Shown here: piece by piece, positions 47,999 through 58,016 of the stretch | Numbering within the stretch: position 1 is the stretch's first letter | Layout: each line of letters opens with the position of its first letter | Source: Monocercomonoides exilis | Lineage: Eukaryota; Preaxostyla; Oxymonadida; Polymastigidae | Assembly (NCBI GenBank): GCA_001643675.2 | Contig: LSRY02000076.1 | Location: forward strand, 1-64,000 | Reading direction: 5' to 3' | Length of the DNA stretch: 64,000 nt | Made by a program: the position numbers and the translations under genes | The notes under the pieces: model-generated | The model's input: the letters and a program-made list of their open reading frames with translations, nothing else | The model's database searches: none | What the model was told of the DNA's origin: nothing

Positions 47999-49479
47999 TT
48001 ATAAAACATTATCTTCAACCTCTTCAGCATTCTCTTCATCTTCGTATTCTTCGTCGCTGCTGGAAGCTCCAATTTGATACACTTGATATTCACTTATCAG
48101 ATCTTTAATGTTCTCTTGAGCTTCTGTGAATTCTATTTCTTCCATGCCTTCTCCTGTGTACCAGTGAAGGAAGGCCTTTCTTTTAAACAGCGCTTCAAAC
48201 TGCCTCAAAACACGCTGAAAGCATTCGTAGATGGATGAGGAGTTGCTCAGCAAAGTGGATGAGATCTTCGCATCCCTCGTTGGAATGTTGCATATCGTCG
48301 TTTTGAAGCTATCCGGTGCCCATTCAACGAAATACTCTGAGTTCTTGTTTTTGACATTAAGCATCTGCTCGTCCACTTCTTTTGTGGACACCTTGCCTCG
48401 GAATATCGCACATGCTGTCATATACACCCCGTGGCGTGGATCGGAAGAATTCATCACGTTTTTCGGGTCAAACATCTGCTGCGTGAGCTCAGGGACTGTT
48501 AAAGCGCAATATTCCTGCGAATTCATCGCCATTAAAGGCGCGATGCTGCTTGTCAAGAAGTTAAATCTGGGGAATGGAACCAAGTTAACTGCAAGCTTTC
48601 GTACGTCAGAATTTAGCTGCCCCGGAAATCGTTGCATGCACGTTATGTCAGACATGGTATGACAAATAAGACGGTTCATGTCATCATAAGTAGGGTTGGA
48701 TATATGAAGAGTATTCGAGCAAATGTTATAAAGAGCATCGTTGTCAAAGCAAATTGTTAAGTCTGAGTATTCGATGAGAGTGGAAAGAGTTAAGATACAA
48801 TTATATGGCTCAACAACATTGCTAGACACTTTCGGTGAAGGAAGAATGGGAAATGTTGTTATGATTCGATCAGGAAGTTCTAAGCGCTTTTTGAAAATTA
48901 TAAGATCTCCTAAGCCAGATCCAGTTCCTCCTCCCAGAGAGTGGAAAACTTGAAGTCCCTGGAGGCAATCGCAACCTTCTGCTTCCTTTAGGATGATATC
49001 CAAAATAGAGTCGATTAATTCAGCTCCTTCTGTGTAATGTCCCTTTGCCCAGTTGTTTCCTGCTCCTGTCTGTCCGAAGACAAAGTTGTCAGGACTGAAC
49101 AATTCTCCCAACGGGCCAGCTCGAACATTATCCAAGGTTTCCTGCTCCAAATCAACAAGAACGGAACGTGGAACATATTTTCCACTAGATGCCTCATTAT
49201 AGTAAACGTTGATTCTCTCGAGTTGCAATTCAGACTCTCCGTGATATGTTCCTGTTGGGTCAATTCCGTGTTCACTGGAAATGCATTCCCAGAACTTAGC
49301 CCCAATCTTGTTTCTTGAGGTTTTTTTCATTCATTTAACATATAAGAAAATGAGATTTGTTGAAAGTACAAATTATCAAGAAATTTTTAGAAAAATTCAA
49401 CAAGATTAGGAATGATAATGGAAAAATTATTTTAATCTAACCCACATTGCCCAACATGTATTGAGATAACTTCCCTCAT
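47999..49479 (-). CDS. TUBB: Divergent beta-tubulin
   Basis: Two exons: 49442-49479 (13 codons, [13 protein letters not shown]) and 47999-49313, joined by a 128-nt gttaga...tcaag intron, giving about 450 residues, the normal length. Family marks are [29 protein letters not shown], the GTP-binding GGGTGSG loop, [66 protein letters not shown] and an acidic tail. Beta-like features include DPTGTYHG and the E-tail. It is unusually divergent for beta-tubulin: K replaces the conserved Q in GNQIG, and substitutions occur in normally fixed stretches (for example [20 protein letters not shown]). It is probably a second, specialised isotype rather than the main flagellar one (inference). Confidence 0.9.
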
Positions 49480-50519
49480 GCGAGAACAAACGAGGACTTT
49501 TTTATAAAAAATTTTTCTTTGCTAAGTTTTGATCTTATCCAACATAGATTTTTGAATTACGATTTGACAAATGGGGCAAAATTTTTTCGTTTATGAAAAA
49601 AACAACGATTTGTTCCAAACTTTTTCCACAACCTTATCATGAGAAATCTTGCATTCCTATGTCAAAAAAATACAGAAAAATTCTAAAACTGAGAAAAATG
49701 TTTGTTGGAGAAGAATGGAACAAAATTTTTAAAACAAAAAATTTTGTCCCAAATTTTTATTTGAAAAATGGATTATCAAAAACGAAAATTTTAAATAGAA
49801 CATACATTTTATGATGTGCTGAAACTTATTTCACAATTATCTATCACTGAAACAGTCCAAAATAAAATCAAAATGAAAATTCAAACAAACGAGTTAATAG
49901 TTATTTCATTCAAAATAATAAATTTGCATTCAAATATATAAATTTTGTGTTCGAATAGTGAATTCTTCAAACAAAACAATAGCAACTGCATTCTTAATGA
50001 AAATATCTTGTGGTTTCAATGTAATAAAAATTATATGCATTTAAAATTTGTCTCGAAAAATTAAAAATAAAAAAAAATTTTTTTTTCGAATAAGAAAATA
50101 TAAACAACACAGAATAACTACCAATTCAAAAGAGAAAAAATGATTTTCAAAAAATTTATTGAGAGAGTGAATAAATATTTGTTAGGTTTTAAACAATTAT
50201 TATTTCGAATGCAAAAATCATTATTTCGCTTAAAAAATTTTTAATAAGTTTGTTAATTTTCCATTTTGAATGAAAAAATTCTCATTTTGCATAATTTTTG
50301 GTGTTTTCTGGTAATCATTTAGAAATCATGTTATTTCTGTCAAAAGTTTCAGTTTTTGAATTCTCTTGGAAAATTGATTGATTCATACTGAAACGATTCA
50401 ACTCCTTTCAAAAAATATTTTAATATGAATTGAATATAGAGCATTGTTATTTTAAACAATTCTCCATTTTTTCCCTTTTATATAAATAATTCCTCTCCAC
50501 AAAAATTAAACATTTGAAA

Positions 50520-50567
50520 AATCAACACACCCAAAAAATGTTACGATTTCAACAATAATCACCAATA
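50520..50567 (-). mobile_element. Right end of another copy of the same MITE family
   Basis: Read on the minus strand, tattggtgattattgttgaa then gggtgtgttga matches tatgggtgattatttttgaa then cggtgtgttga at 14748. It abuts the 248-bp MITE. Its other end was not found. A further left end starts at about 50942 (tatgggaaaattttttttga). Confidence 0.5.
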
Positions 50568-50813
50568 TGGGAGATTTTTTATGAAAAGTCACAAATGTTT
50601 AATTTTCTGATAAATCTAAAATTACATATTTTGCTTAATATTTTGTTTGCAAATATCAAACATCACTTAAATGGAATCTATTGCTTTTTAATACTATTTC
50701 AAACATTCTTGAGGAGATTTGTGAGCTGAAACAGAAATTTGAGCAAAAAATAATATTTGAGATTTATATGAAAATTAAACATGTGTGACTTTTCAAAAAG
50801 AATCACCCATATT
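50566..50813. mobile_element. 248-bp MITE of the tatgggtgatt family
   Basis: The left end tatgggagattttttatgaa and the inverted right end (...tttcaaaaagaatcacccata) match over about 44 bp, including a shared gtcacaaatgtttaatttt / aaaattaaacatgtgtgac inner block. It is non-coding. The same outer motif bounds the MITE in the pogo-like pseudogene at 14.7-15.0 kb. Confidence 0.7.
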
Positions 50814-51218
50814 AATGAAAGGAAAGTGATTATATAACAAAATTGTGAAATCATAAGAATAGAAAGTGAAATTTTTAACGATCCGAAATTGTCACTTAGG
50901 AAAAATTGTCAATTCATTTTTTCAAAAGAAAGTCTTAACAATATGGGAAAATTTTTTTTGAAATCATAACTTTTTTCGGAGTGTTAATTGTACTGAGGTT
51001 TTGTATCTTTTAAAAGAAATATCTCTTTCAAAAGAAAAATGCATATTTATTGTTGATAACGACAATGTCTGAGAATACTATAATAAAATATTAATTTTCA
51101 AAAATAGTTTCAATTATTCAGTGTTCACACATCAATATACAAAGTGAATATTCAAATTGAAATGTTTGATTAATATAATTTGGAAATAAAAATTAACATC
51201 CATATGTTTTTGAAGGAT

Positions 51219-51490
51219 AAAAAATTGGAATATGTCTTTATTTTTTTGAAAAGTTCCTTTTGTTTTATTTTCAAATATAGAAAAAATTTCATATTTCGAT
51301 CAGATTTCTGTTCCCACTCACCAAATTTCGCTGTTATGAAAGTGAAATCTTAACAATGTTATTATTTCCATTCAAGAAAAGTTTCGTAAGTGCGAACAGA
51401 AATTTGATCGAAATAAGATATTTTATTTTTTCTGAAAATAAAACAAAAGGAACTTTTCAAAAAAATAAAGACATATTCAAAATTTATCAT
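51219..51490. repeat. Foldback (long inverted repeat) element
   Basis: Arms of about 110 bp (51219-51330 and 51381-51490) are near-perfect inverses: gaatatgtctttattttttt on the left faces aaaaaaataaagacatattc on the right, and the match continues through the tctgttc/gaacaga part. The loop is about 50 nt. It has no coding capacity. Confidence 0.75.
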
Positions 51491-51494
51491 ATTT

Positions 51495-51496
<2 letters not shown>

Positions 51497-51552
<56 letters not shown>
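51497..51552 (+). repeat. Poly-A run of about 56
   Basis: This unbroken A run lies just after the right foldback arm. It could be a retrotransposed tail or simple slippage. No retroelement body is visible upstream. Confidence 0.85.
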
Positions 51553-51555
<3 letters not shown>

Positions 51556-52256
51556 TTTTTAAATTTTGTCAGTGAATATCGAATTTCAATTTTTATTAAT
51601 AATTGTGAATGTATTTTCTTGTTTCATGAAAGATGTTTGGTACGAAGAATATTAGTATCAGTTGAAAAAGGAGAACCGATAAACAAGAAATTTATTGTTT
51701 TCATGCTAAAAATGAAAAAAAATTTCTGAAAAAGCAATTTTAATCTTCATTTTCATATTTTTTTTCGTTTGATTTTAAATAAAAAATCTAGCAAAATTTG
51801 AAAATTTTAAATAGAAATACTCTCTTTTCAGGCGAATGCAACGCATCTATTAATTGATTTTTAGAGATGGACAGCAAACGTCGAAGAATATTTTCTCATC
51901 CAAAACACAAAGCTCTATAACAATGAATTTTTTTTTCACAAACAAAGGAACCTTGAAAGTCTCCACTAAACGCAAAATATCTCAAATAAAAAAAGCAGAA
52001 AAACAAAATCGTAATACATAAATCTTTTGTGAAATATCTCTAAATCAATATATGTATGTATACATCCATATGCAGAAATATTCATAACCGGCTGCAAAAG
52101 ATTCTTTAAATATTTCATACAGTCAAAAACATCATAATTCAATGATCTTTTCTGTACAAAACATCAAAACATACATAAATCAATTTTTCTTCACAAATAA
52201 TTCAATAACTCCCCAAAATGCAAAATTTAAATCTTAGTAAATTATTCATTTGAAAA

Positions 52257-52480
52257 TTTGAAGAAGAAGAAGAAGAAGAAGAAGATGATGATGATGAAGG
52301 TAATTTGTGCATTGACTGAATATATAAAGCAGGATAAGGAGAAGATAAAGGAGAAAGAAAAGAAGAAGAATAAAAATAAAAATAAAAATAAAAATAAAAA
52401 TAAAAATAAAAATAAAAATAAAAATAAAAGAAGACGATGATGATAAAGTTGTTGATGAAATTGCATTGCGTGTGGAAGAA

Positions 52481-52512
<32 letters not shown>

Positions 52513-52620
52513 AGAGGAAAAGGAGGAAGAGGAAGAAGAAGAAAGAGAAAGAGAAAGAGAAGAAGGATTTAAAGAAGGATTGGAAGAAGAAGAAGAAGAA
52601 GAAGAAGAAGAATTTGAAAA
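52257..52620 (-). repeat. Simple repeats with a copied piece of the kinase Ser-rich tail
   Basis: This holds gaa/aag runs, an aataaa array (52372-52427) and gaagaa runs. On the minus strand, about 52430-52480 reads ccacacgcaatgcaatttca then tcaacaactttatcatcatc. This is nearly identical to the kinase exon 7 stretch at about 42844-42892, which translates PSTRNTISSTTLSSSS. This short segment is not simple repeat, so it indicates a real duplication. Confidence 0.7.
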
Positions 52621-52664
52621 AGGTAAGATCAAAGAGGAGAAATATCGTTACGCATTTAAATAAA

Positions 52665-55600
52665 TTAGTTTGCCAAAGGATGAGAATTAATATCTATCTT
52701 TTCTTTGCTCTTACCAAAACTAACATATCCTCGACGTTTCCTGCGAACAACGCATATAGCCAGCACAATTACAACAGCCGCAATAAAAACAGCTCCTCCG
52801 CAAGCGGAAGCGGTGATGATAATAATTTGTTGTCTCGTAAGTTTGCTTTTGTCTGGAGAACTTGGCGTTTTTCCAACTTTTAAAATCAGGCTGGATGTGA
52901 CATCCACCCCATTTTCCAATCCATTTGGATAACGCAAGCGAATTTCAACGGTTTCAGTATCCTTTGCATACAAAAAAGTCTTTTCAATCTTCACTTTCAG
53001 AAATGACTCGTTCAAAAATTCTGAGATTGGCACCTCAGCCCACTGCGATTCGCCTTTTCCTTCTTTTTTTCCTATTTCGCATTGCAAACCGCATGGAATA
53101 AGATATTCTCCTTTCATATTGACAGTCACTTCGCTTTCTTCACTTTTCGCATTTAGTCCATATTTATTGAGGATATCCATTTGATTGTCATTTGCTGGAT
53201 TAGTCTCCGAAGGTTTTTCAATTGCTGCTTCTTTCAGCTCAGGCGTGTAAAACAGCCCTGCCATGCTTTTCACTGCTTCTCCATACACATCGCACTCCTT
53301 GTTCCAAAAGCCAAATGGAATATCTGTTGAGCCATCACTTTTCTCATTTAGAGATTTTATTTCTATTTCACAATAGTCGTCTTTTTCACAGTGGATGTTG
53401 TGCCTCAGATGAGGAAATGCTTTACTCGAAGGGTCTGGTCGGTTGTTTTCAAAGGTGATGTTTTCCATCTCCAAAACCGAGTCTGTGATTAGTAACGCTC
53501 CTTCTTTAATGTTCTTGAATACGCAGTTATCAATACGAGGTTCTCTCCATCCGCCCTGAGTTCGAATCGAAACAAGGCAGCTGCTCCATTCACAAACAGA
53601 GACATCGCCTTCCTGCTCATTTCGAGAATTAACTGCAATTCCATCTTTTTCGTATTCCTGTTGACGATAATTCAACATTGGATCAATAGAAGCAATTGCA
53701 CTAGAGGCTGCTTTTTCGCTTATCGTGCCTATTACGACAACATTTGACATGAGCAATGTTCCTTTTTGCGCAACAATCAGCTTAAAGTCCAGAAAAGGCA
53801 CAGAAAATTGGTTGCTATAAGCTTCTAGCTCCTCTTCAGATGGCTTCAAAGTTATTGAAATGAGCTGGCAATCGTCCTCAATCAAAATAATGTCAACCGG
53901 CCGATGATCAAAATGCAAAGGATATTCGATTGATAATGAGCGCAATGTCGTCGTATGCTGAACGCAATAGAATACCGCAACATCGTCGCAATAAAGCTCA
54001 AGAGTTGAAGGAATGATAATAGTGGCAATATCTTTGCTCTCAGAACCAATATCGAAAGCAGTGTAATCGGCAGGAATGATTGACCTCTTCAAGGTGTGCA
54101 TTCCACTGACAAAAAAGGAATTCGTCTTTCCAAAAATAACATGTTCTTCTGTGCATTCAATTGTTTGGCACGGCTTCTCTTTTCTTCCACAATCTCTTGA
54201 GTCAACGGATTCTTCACCTCCAACATAAAGCGTTGTGCTTTTGTAGACGAGCTGATGCTCTCCTGGCATGAGGAGATCAACGCGATCTGCATTTTTCTGA
54301 TTCTTTCCTTCATTTATCTTCTCTTTGTTCTGCCTCTCTTCAACAATCATCAAATTCTCTTTTCCATACAATTCGTTCAAGTCAAATTCAAAGCAATGAT
54401 CTGTTAATTGTGAAACTCCTTTTGAGCTCGATATAAAAATCCATTTGCCAACATCCGAAACACATTCTGTGAAAGTTGATTGTGATAAATAAATATTCAA
54501 GTCATCAACAACCTCGTCTATCGCTTCAATGAACACAGCTCCCCCAAGCGATCCATCTCCAGTTCCATCACCTTCAGTGCATGAGCAACTTTCAAATCTT
54601 TCACCACTAATTTGCACATGAGCATTAGCCTGAGAATACTTAATGTAGATAACGCCTCCCTTCTTGTGATTCGGAGAAGTGCATTCTGTATAGCTGTTTG
54701 ACATGAGCAAAATCTCTTTCCAGTCTCCAATAAGCGTAAAAATAGATTCATCCGCACTTGTTGTTTTGAGATTGCTCATGATGCACCCGGAAATGTCTAT
54801 GCTATCTTTATTAAAATAAAACAATGCTCTGGAAGACGTAAAATCAAAAATATTTGTATTTCGTGCAAAAAAGTATCCGCCATGAATCTCAAACAAAGCA
54901 CAACTCAAAATTCCCTTCACATCGCTTGGATAGACGTTAGACAAGTTTATGCCAAAGGCCCCAGCAGAATCGCTGGAAACAACAAATGGCGAAGTCTTGG
55001 TTGTTTCAACTGTTGTATCAATCTTAATGCCCAATGAATTCAGATATAATTTTGCGTTATTCTTCACATTTATTGCTCCATTTCCTTCTGCTGCATACTC
55101 TTTTGATAAAGAAACACTTACATGTGCTTGAGATGGATCTCCTGCAACATTGATTGAATTTTCTGAACTGAAATATAAAGGCTGATTGATTTGCATCATT
55201 TCACTTCCATCACAAGATATTGTAACATCCCATTTCGTCTTTATTGCCTCGACAGCTGCTTTCAGTGAAAGACAAGGAGATTTCTTTGTCAATCCACAAT
55301 TTGGATCATCCTTCCCTTTGTCTGTGTTTAAGAAATAATTCAGTGATCCTTTAGATAGCAAATCATATCTTTCCTTAAAATCGCCACTTGACGCATTTTG
55401 AACGCAAACACTTTTGCCTTCAGAAGTCGAGAACGTTTTATCGTCAAAAATTGTCTTATCAATCGATTTTGTTCCGCCTTCTGAGACATACAAATCTGCC
55501 CCACTTTCCAAGAACTTGTTTCCCGAAAAAAGGCAATTTTGAAACCAACAACACGCTTTTATTTCATCTCCACCAACACCAATCCACGCTCCTCCTCCAT

Positions 55601-56783
55601 TTTCAGCGCAGCAACCATTAAATAAAACTTCCATAAGAGTAAAACTTTTCATTAAATTTGCATCTTTCACGTACATCCCACCGCCTCCTACAGTCACCTC
55701 GCATGATTGAAAACTTGTTTTCGAAATGGTTACTGTTCCTTTAATAAAACTCAAATAGAGACCAGCTCCACATAAACCTTTGCAGTTCTGAAAGGAGCAT
55801 CCCGTTATTTCCAAAATGCTGTTTGGATTTTCCATACCGATCGAAAGGGCACCTCCGGCCATTGAATCTTCTGAAGTGCAATACTGAAAAAGACAGTTTG
55901 TGTACTCCCAATTGACTACATCTTCTGCACTGCTCGAACAATTCACGCATGCAACATTTTCGTTCTTTCTTTCACAATAACAAATCTGAGCGTTTTTCAG
56001 CGTGAGGCTTTTCGGATGCTCAAAAACAGAGCATTTCTCCAGAATAAAATGTTCGACTTTTAGCTCGTCCAAATTCCCAACGTTAACTTTTTCCGAAATA
56101 ATAATAGGAGAAACTTTTGTGGTGAACTTATATACATCGTCAATGTCCAAATCTGTAATCGAAAGTTTTCCGCTTTTTGCGCTCAAAAATGAAAATTCAA
56201 AAGGCTCAAGCAAATGCTTCAAAGTGAAAATGGAGCAATGAGCAAGCTTAAGGTTTCCGTTTTCTGAATCGAGCAAAATGATTGCAGGTGCGTCTTGTTG
56301 ATGAAGGGTATGCCCTTCTCTGGCGTTTTCGAAGGTGCTCTCAAATATTTCTGTTGGATTCTGATTTGTTTGAGTCAAACAAAAATCCAAGCAACGCAGT
56401 TGCATCTCCATTTCACAAATAAAATGTGAGACTCCCTTTTGCACTGATGAGCTTATATCAACTTTCAGCCTTCGGCTTATGCCCTGAGGAGATGAACTTC
56501 CAATTTCAAGCAAAAACTCTTTATTCCATTTGCTGCCAGCTTTTATTTCAAGTTCATCCATAATCTTTATCGACTTTGCATCAATGTTCTTAAGCAACGT
56601 AAGTGCATGTTCAATTGTTTGGCACGGCGCGATATTTGTTCCGCAATCATTTCTGGAATCATCTCCAAAATGCGAAACAAAAATTGTTCGGACCTCATTC
56701 AGCACAAAGCCTTCATCTTTTTCAGCTTCCTCCCCAAATACTAAGCACACAATTATTTGTAACGTAAATAGAAGAGAAATCAT
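52665..56783 (-). CDS. Large type I membrane protein with beta-helix repeats
   Basis: This single open frame of 1372 residues starts with a signal peptide (MISLLFTLQIIVCLVFGEEA). Near the C-terminus it has one membrane helix (IIIITASACGGAVFIAAVVI) followed by the basic stop-transfer RRKRR and a short cytoplasmic tail. Three modules each start with a hallmark: NDCGTNIAPCQTIEHALTLL, PNCGLTKKSPCLSLKAAVEA and SRDCGRKEKPCQTIE. Each is followed by parallel-strand repeats rich in N/S, paired Cys and GG(A/G)L/YV (for example SAGAF..., KGTVTISKTSFQSCEVTVGG). This is the same family as the 19.7 and 33.2 kb genes but complete, with signal and anchor. Likely a surface adhesin-like or coat protein (inference). 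It is unbroken and ends in TAA. Confidence 0.8.
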   Translation of the reverse strand: MISLLFTLQIIVCLVFGEEAEKDEGFVLNEVRTIFVSHFGDDSRNDCGTNIAPCQTIEHALTLLKNIDAKSIKIMDELEIKAGSKWNKEFLLEIGSSSPQGISRRLKVDISSSVQKGVSHFICEMEMQLRCLDFCLTQTNQNPTEIFESTFENAREGHTLHQQDAPAIILLDSENGNLKLAHCSIFTLKHLLEPFEFSFLSAKSGKLSITDLDIDDVYKFTTKVSPIIISEKVNVGNLDELKVEHFILEKCSVFEHPKSLTLKNAQICYCERKNENVACVNCSSSAEDVVNWEYTNCLFQYCTSEDSMAGGALSIGMENPNSILEITGCSFQNCKGLCGAGLYLSFIKGTVTISKTSFQSCEVTVGGGGMYVKDANLMKSFTLMEVLFNGCCAENGGGAWIGVGGDEIKACCWFQNCLFSGNKFLESGADLYVSEGGTKSIDKTIFDDKTFSTSEGKSVCVQNASSGDFKERYDLLSKGSLNYFLNTDKGKDDPNCGLTKKSPCLSLKAAVEAIKTKWDVTISCDGSEMMQINQPLYFSSENSINVAGDPSQAHVSVSLSKEYAAEGNGAINVKNNAKLYLNSLGIKIDTTVETTKTSPFVVSSDSAGAFGINLSNVYPSDVKGILSCALFEIHGGYFFARNTNIFDFTSSRALFYFNKDSIDISGCIMSNLKTTSADESIFTLIGDWKEILLMSNSYTECTSPNHKKGGVIYIKYSQANAHVQISGERFESCSCTEGDGTGDGSLGGAVFIEAIDEVVDDLNIYLSQSTFTECVSDVGKWIFISSSKGVSQLTDHCFEFDLNELYGKENLMIVEERQNKEKINEGKNQKNADRVDLLMPGEHQLVYKSTTLYVGGEESVDSRDCGRKEKPCQTIECTEEHVIFGKTNSFFVSGMHTLKRSIIPADYTAFDIGSESKDIATIIIPSTLELYCDDVAVFYCVQHTTTLRSLSIEYPLHFDHRPVDIILIEDDCQLISITLKPSEEELEAYSNQFSVPFLDFKLIVAQKGTLLMSNVVVIGTISEKAASSAIASIDPMLNYRQQEYEKDGIAVNSRNEQEGDVSVCEWSSCLVSIRTQGGWREPRIDNCVFKNIKEGALLITDSVLEMENITFENNRPDPSSKAFPHLRHNIHCEKDDYCEIEIKSLNEKSDGSTDIPFGFWNKECDVYGEAVKSMAGLFYTPELKEAAIEKPSETNPANDNQMDILNKYGLNAKSEESEVTVNMKGEYLIPCGLQCEIGKKEGKGESQWAEVPISEFLNESFLKVKIEKTFLYAKDTETVEIRLRYPNGLENGVDVTSSLILKVGKTPSSPDKSKLTRQQIIIITASACGGAVFIAAVVIVLAICVVRRKRRGYVSFGKSKEKIDINSHPLAN

Positions 56784-58016
56784 TGATTGATCGATAATAT
56801 AAGTTTTTTTTCAAAAGAAAAAATTTTCAGATTGATAAAAAATATAATCAATCCAAAAAATTAAATAAAAAAAATAAATAAATGAGTCTTCTTTGAATTG
56901 AATAGTGAACATTTCAATTTTTGGAAATCGTGCTGATCTTGCTAATTTCGATAATCCATTTTTCGCTTCAATGAATTTTAATCTCGAATGGCAAAGCTTC
57001 AACTTTTCATTTTCACTTCAACAGCAGTTTCTCTCTTTGACGATGCTGAAGTTTCGGAGCAAGAGTGCCTTTCATTTTGCCACTGAAGAATTCATAAATT
57101 ACTTTTGTGTGGAGTTATCATCATTTATTTACTCCTGCTTTCTCAAAAACAGACTAACAAAGCAGTTTTATAGCAATAAAATCTTTTGCATTTCCTTCGC
57201 TCTGGTATTCTTCTTCGCTTTCCCTTTTTATTAAAAATATGTTATCCATCTATTTTGCTCTAAAATCACTTTTCTCCATCTTCCAACTATTTTCATGTTG
57301 AAATGCGTCCATTTGACTCAAAAGATTACGTATGAATCAACAATCATAATCAGGTTGATTCTTTTAAACTGACTTGAAAGCTAACACGCAGCACACTCAA
57401 CAAATTCTTTTCCCATTGCGAAGAAATTCCTTTCTTTCTTATCTGGTTCTCTTTCTCCTTCTCTTTCTCTCCATATATAAATAATTCCGTTTATCTTTCA
57501 ACATCTTCTCCTGTTCCAAACGTAGTCTAAAAGCTACAGAAAGCAATTAATTTTCTCTTTAAAACACTTATCTTTCATTCTGCTTTGTTGGCTGTTTCAG
57601 CCGATTGACTACAAATTGACTGGGGAAAAAATCGTGTTGCGATGAAGATTCGAAGGAAGCATGGCCCAAAATGAATTATCAGTCACAAAAGAAATTGTGT
57701 CTTTTCTATTTCATGAAACTTCGCAAAAGCCGAGACGCAAACAGAGTTAATGTTTTTTTTCAATCGAAGAGAAATATACGATATAAATTTTCTAACTTTA
57801 AAATTTTTAGAAGATGAAGAATATGAAGAAGAATATGAAGAAGAATATGAAGAAGAATATGAAGAAAAAGACGGAGATGATGATAATGACAAAGTCGAAG
57901 AAGTTGATGACAACCATTACGACAAAGTCGTTTTTGTTTCAGAAAAATACCAATTTTTTTCTTCAAAAGTTTGAAAAACCGCATGGAGAATAGATTCCCT
58001 ATCAAGAAACATGTAA
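56784..58016. other. Gap with one microsatellite, no gene
   Basis: A frame at 56905-57234 on the plus strand shows no domain. A gaagaatat array at about 57811-57868 encodes YEEE-like repeats. Nothing can be supported as a gene. The region probably carries upstream sequence of the large membrane protein. Confidence 0.45.

Larger units (their letters stand above)
49480..52429. other. AT-rich gap of MITEs and a foldback element
   Basis: No gene was found over almost 3 kb. It contains members of the tatgggtgatt MITE family (50.52-51.0 kb), a foldback repeat (51.2-51.5 kb) with a poly-A run, and AT-rich filler. The frame at 49593-49814 has no domain. Confidence 0.6.

Noticed and set aside
50942-51220. 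A full MITE starting at about 50942
   Set aside because: Only the left end motif was found. No inverted right end could be located, so no complete element is claimed.
52246-52632. A separate Ser-rich gene
   Set aside because: It has no plausible start or partner exons and reads through simple repeats into an aataaa array. It is better explained as a repeat tract with a copied kinase-tail piece.
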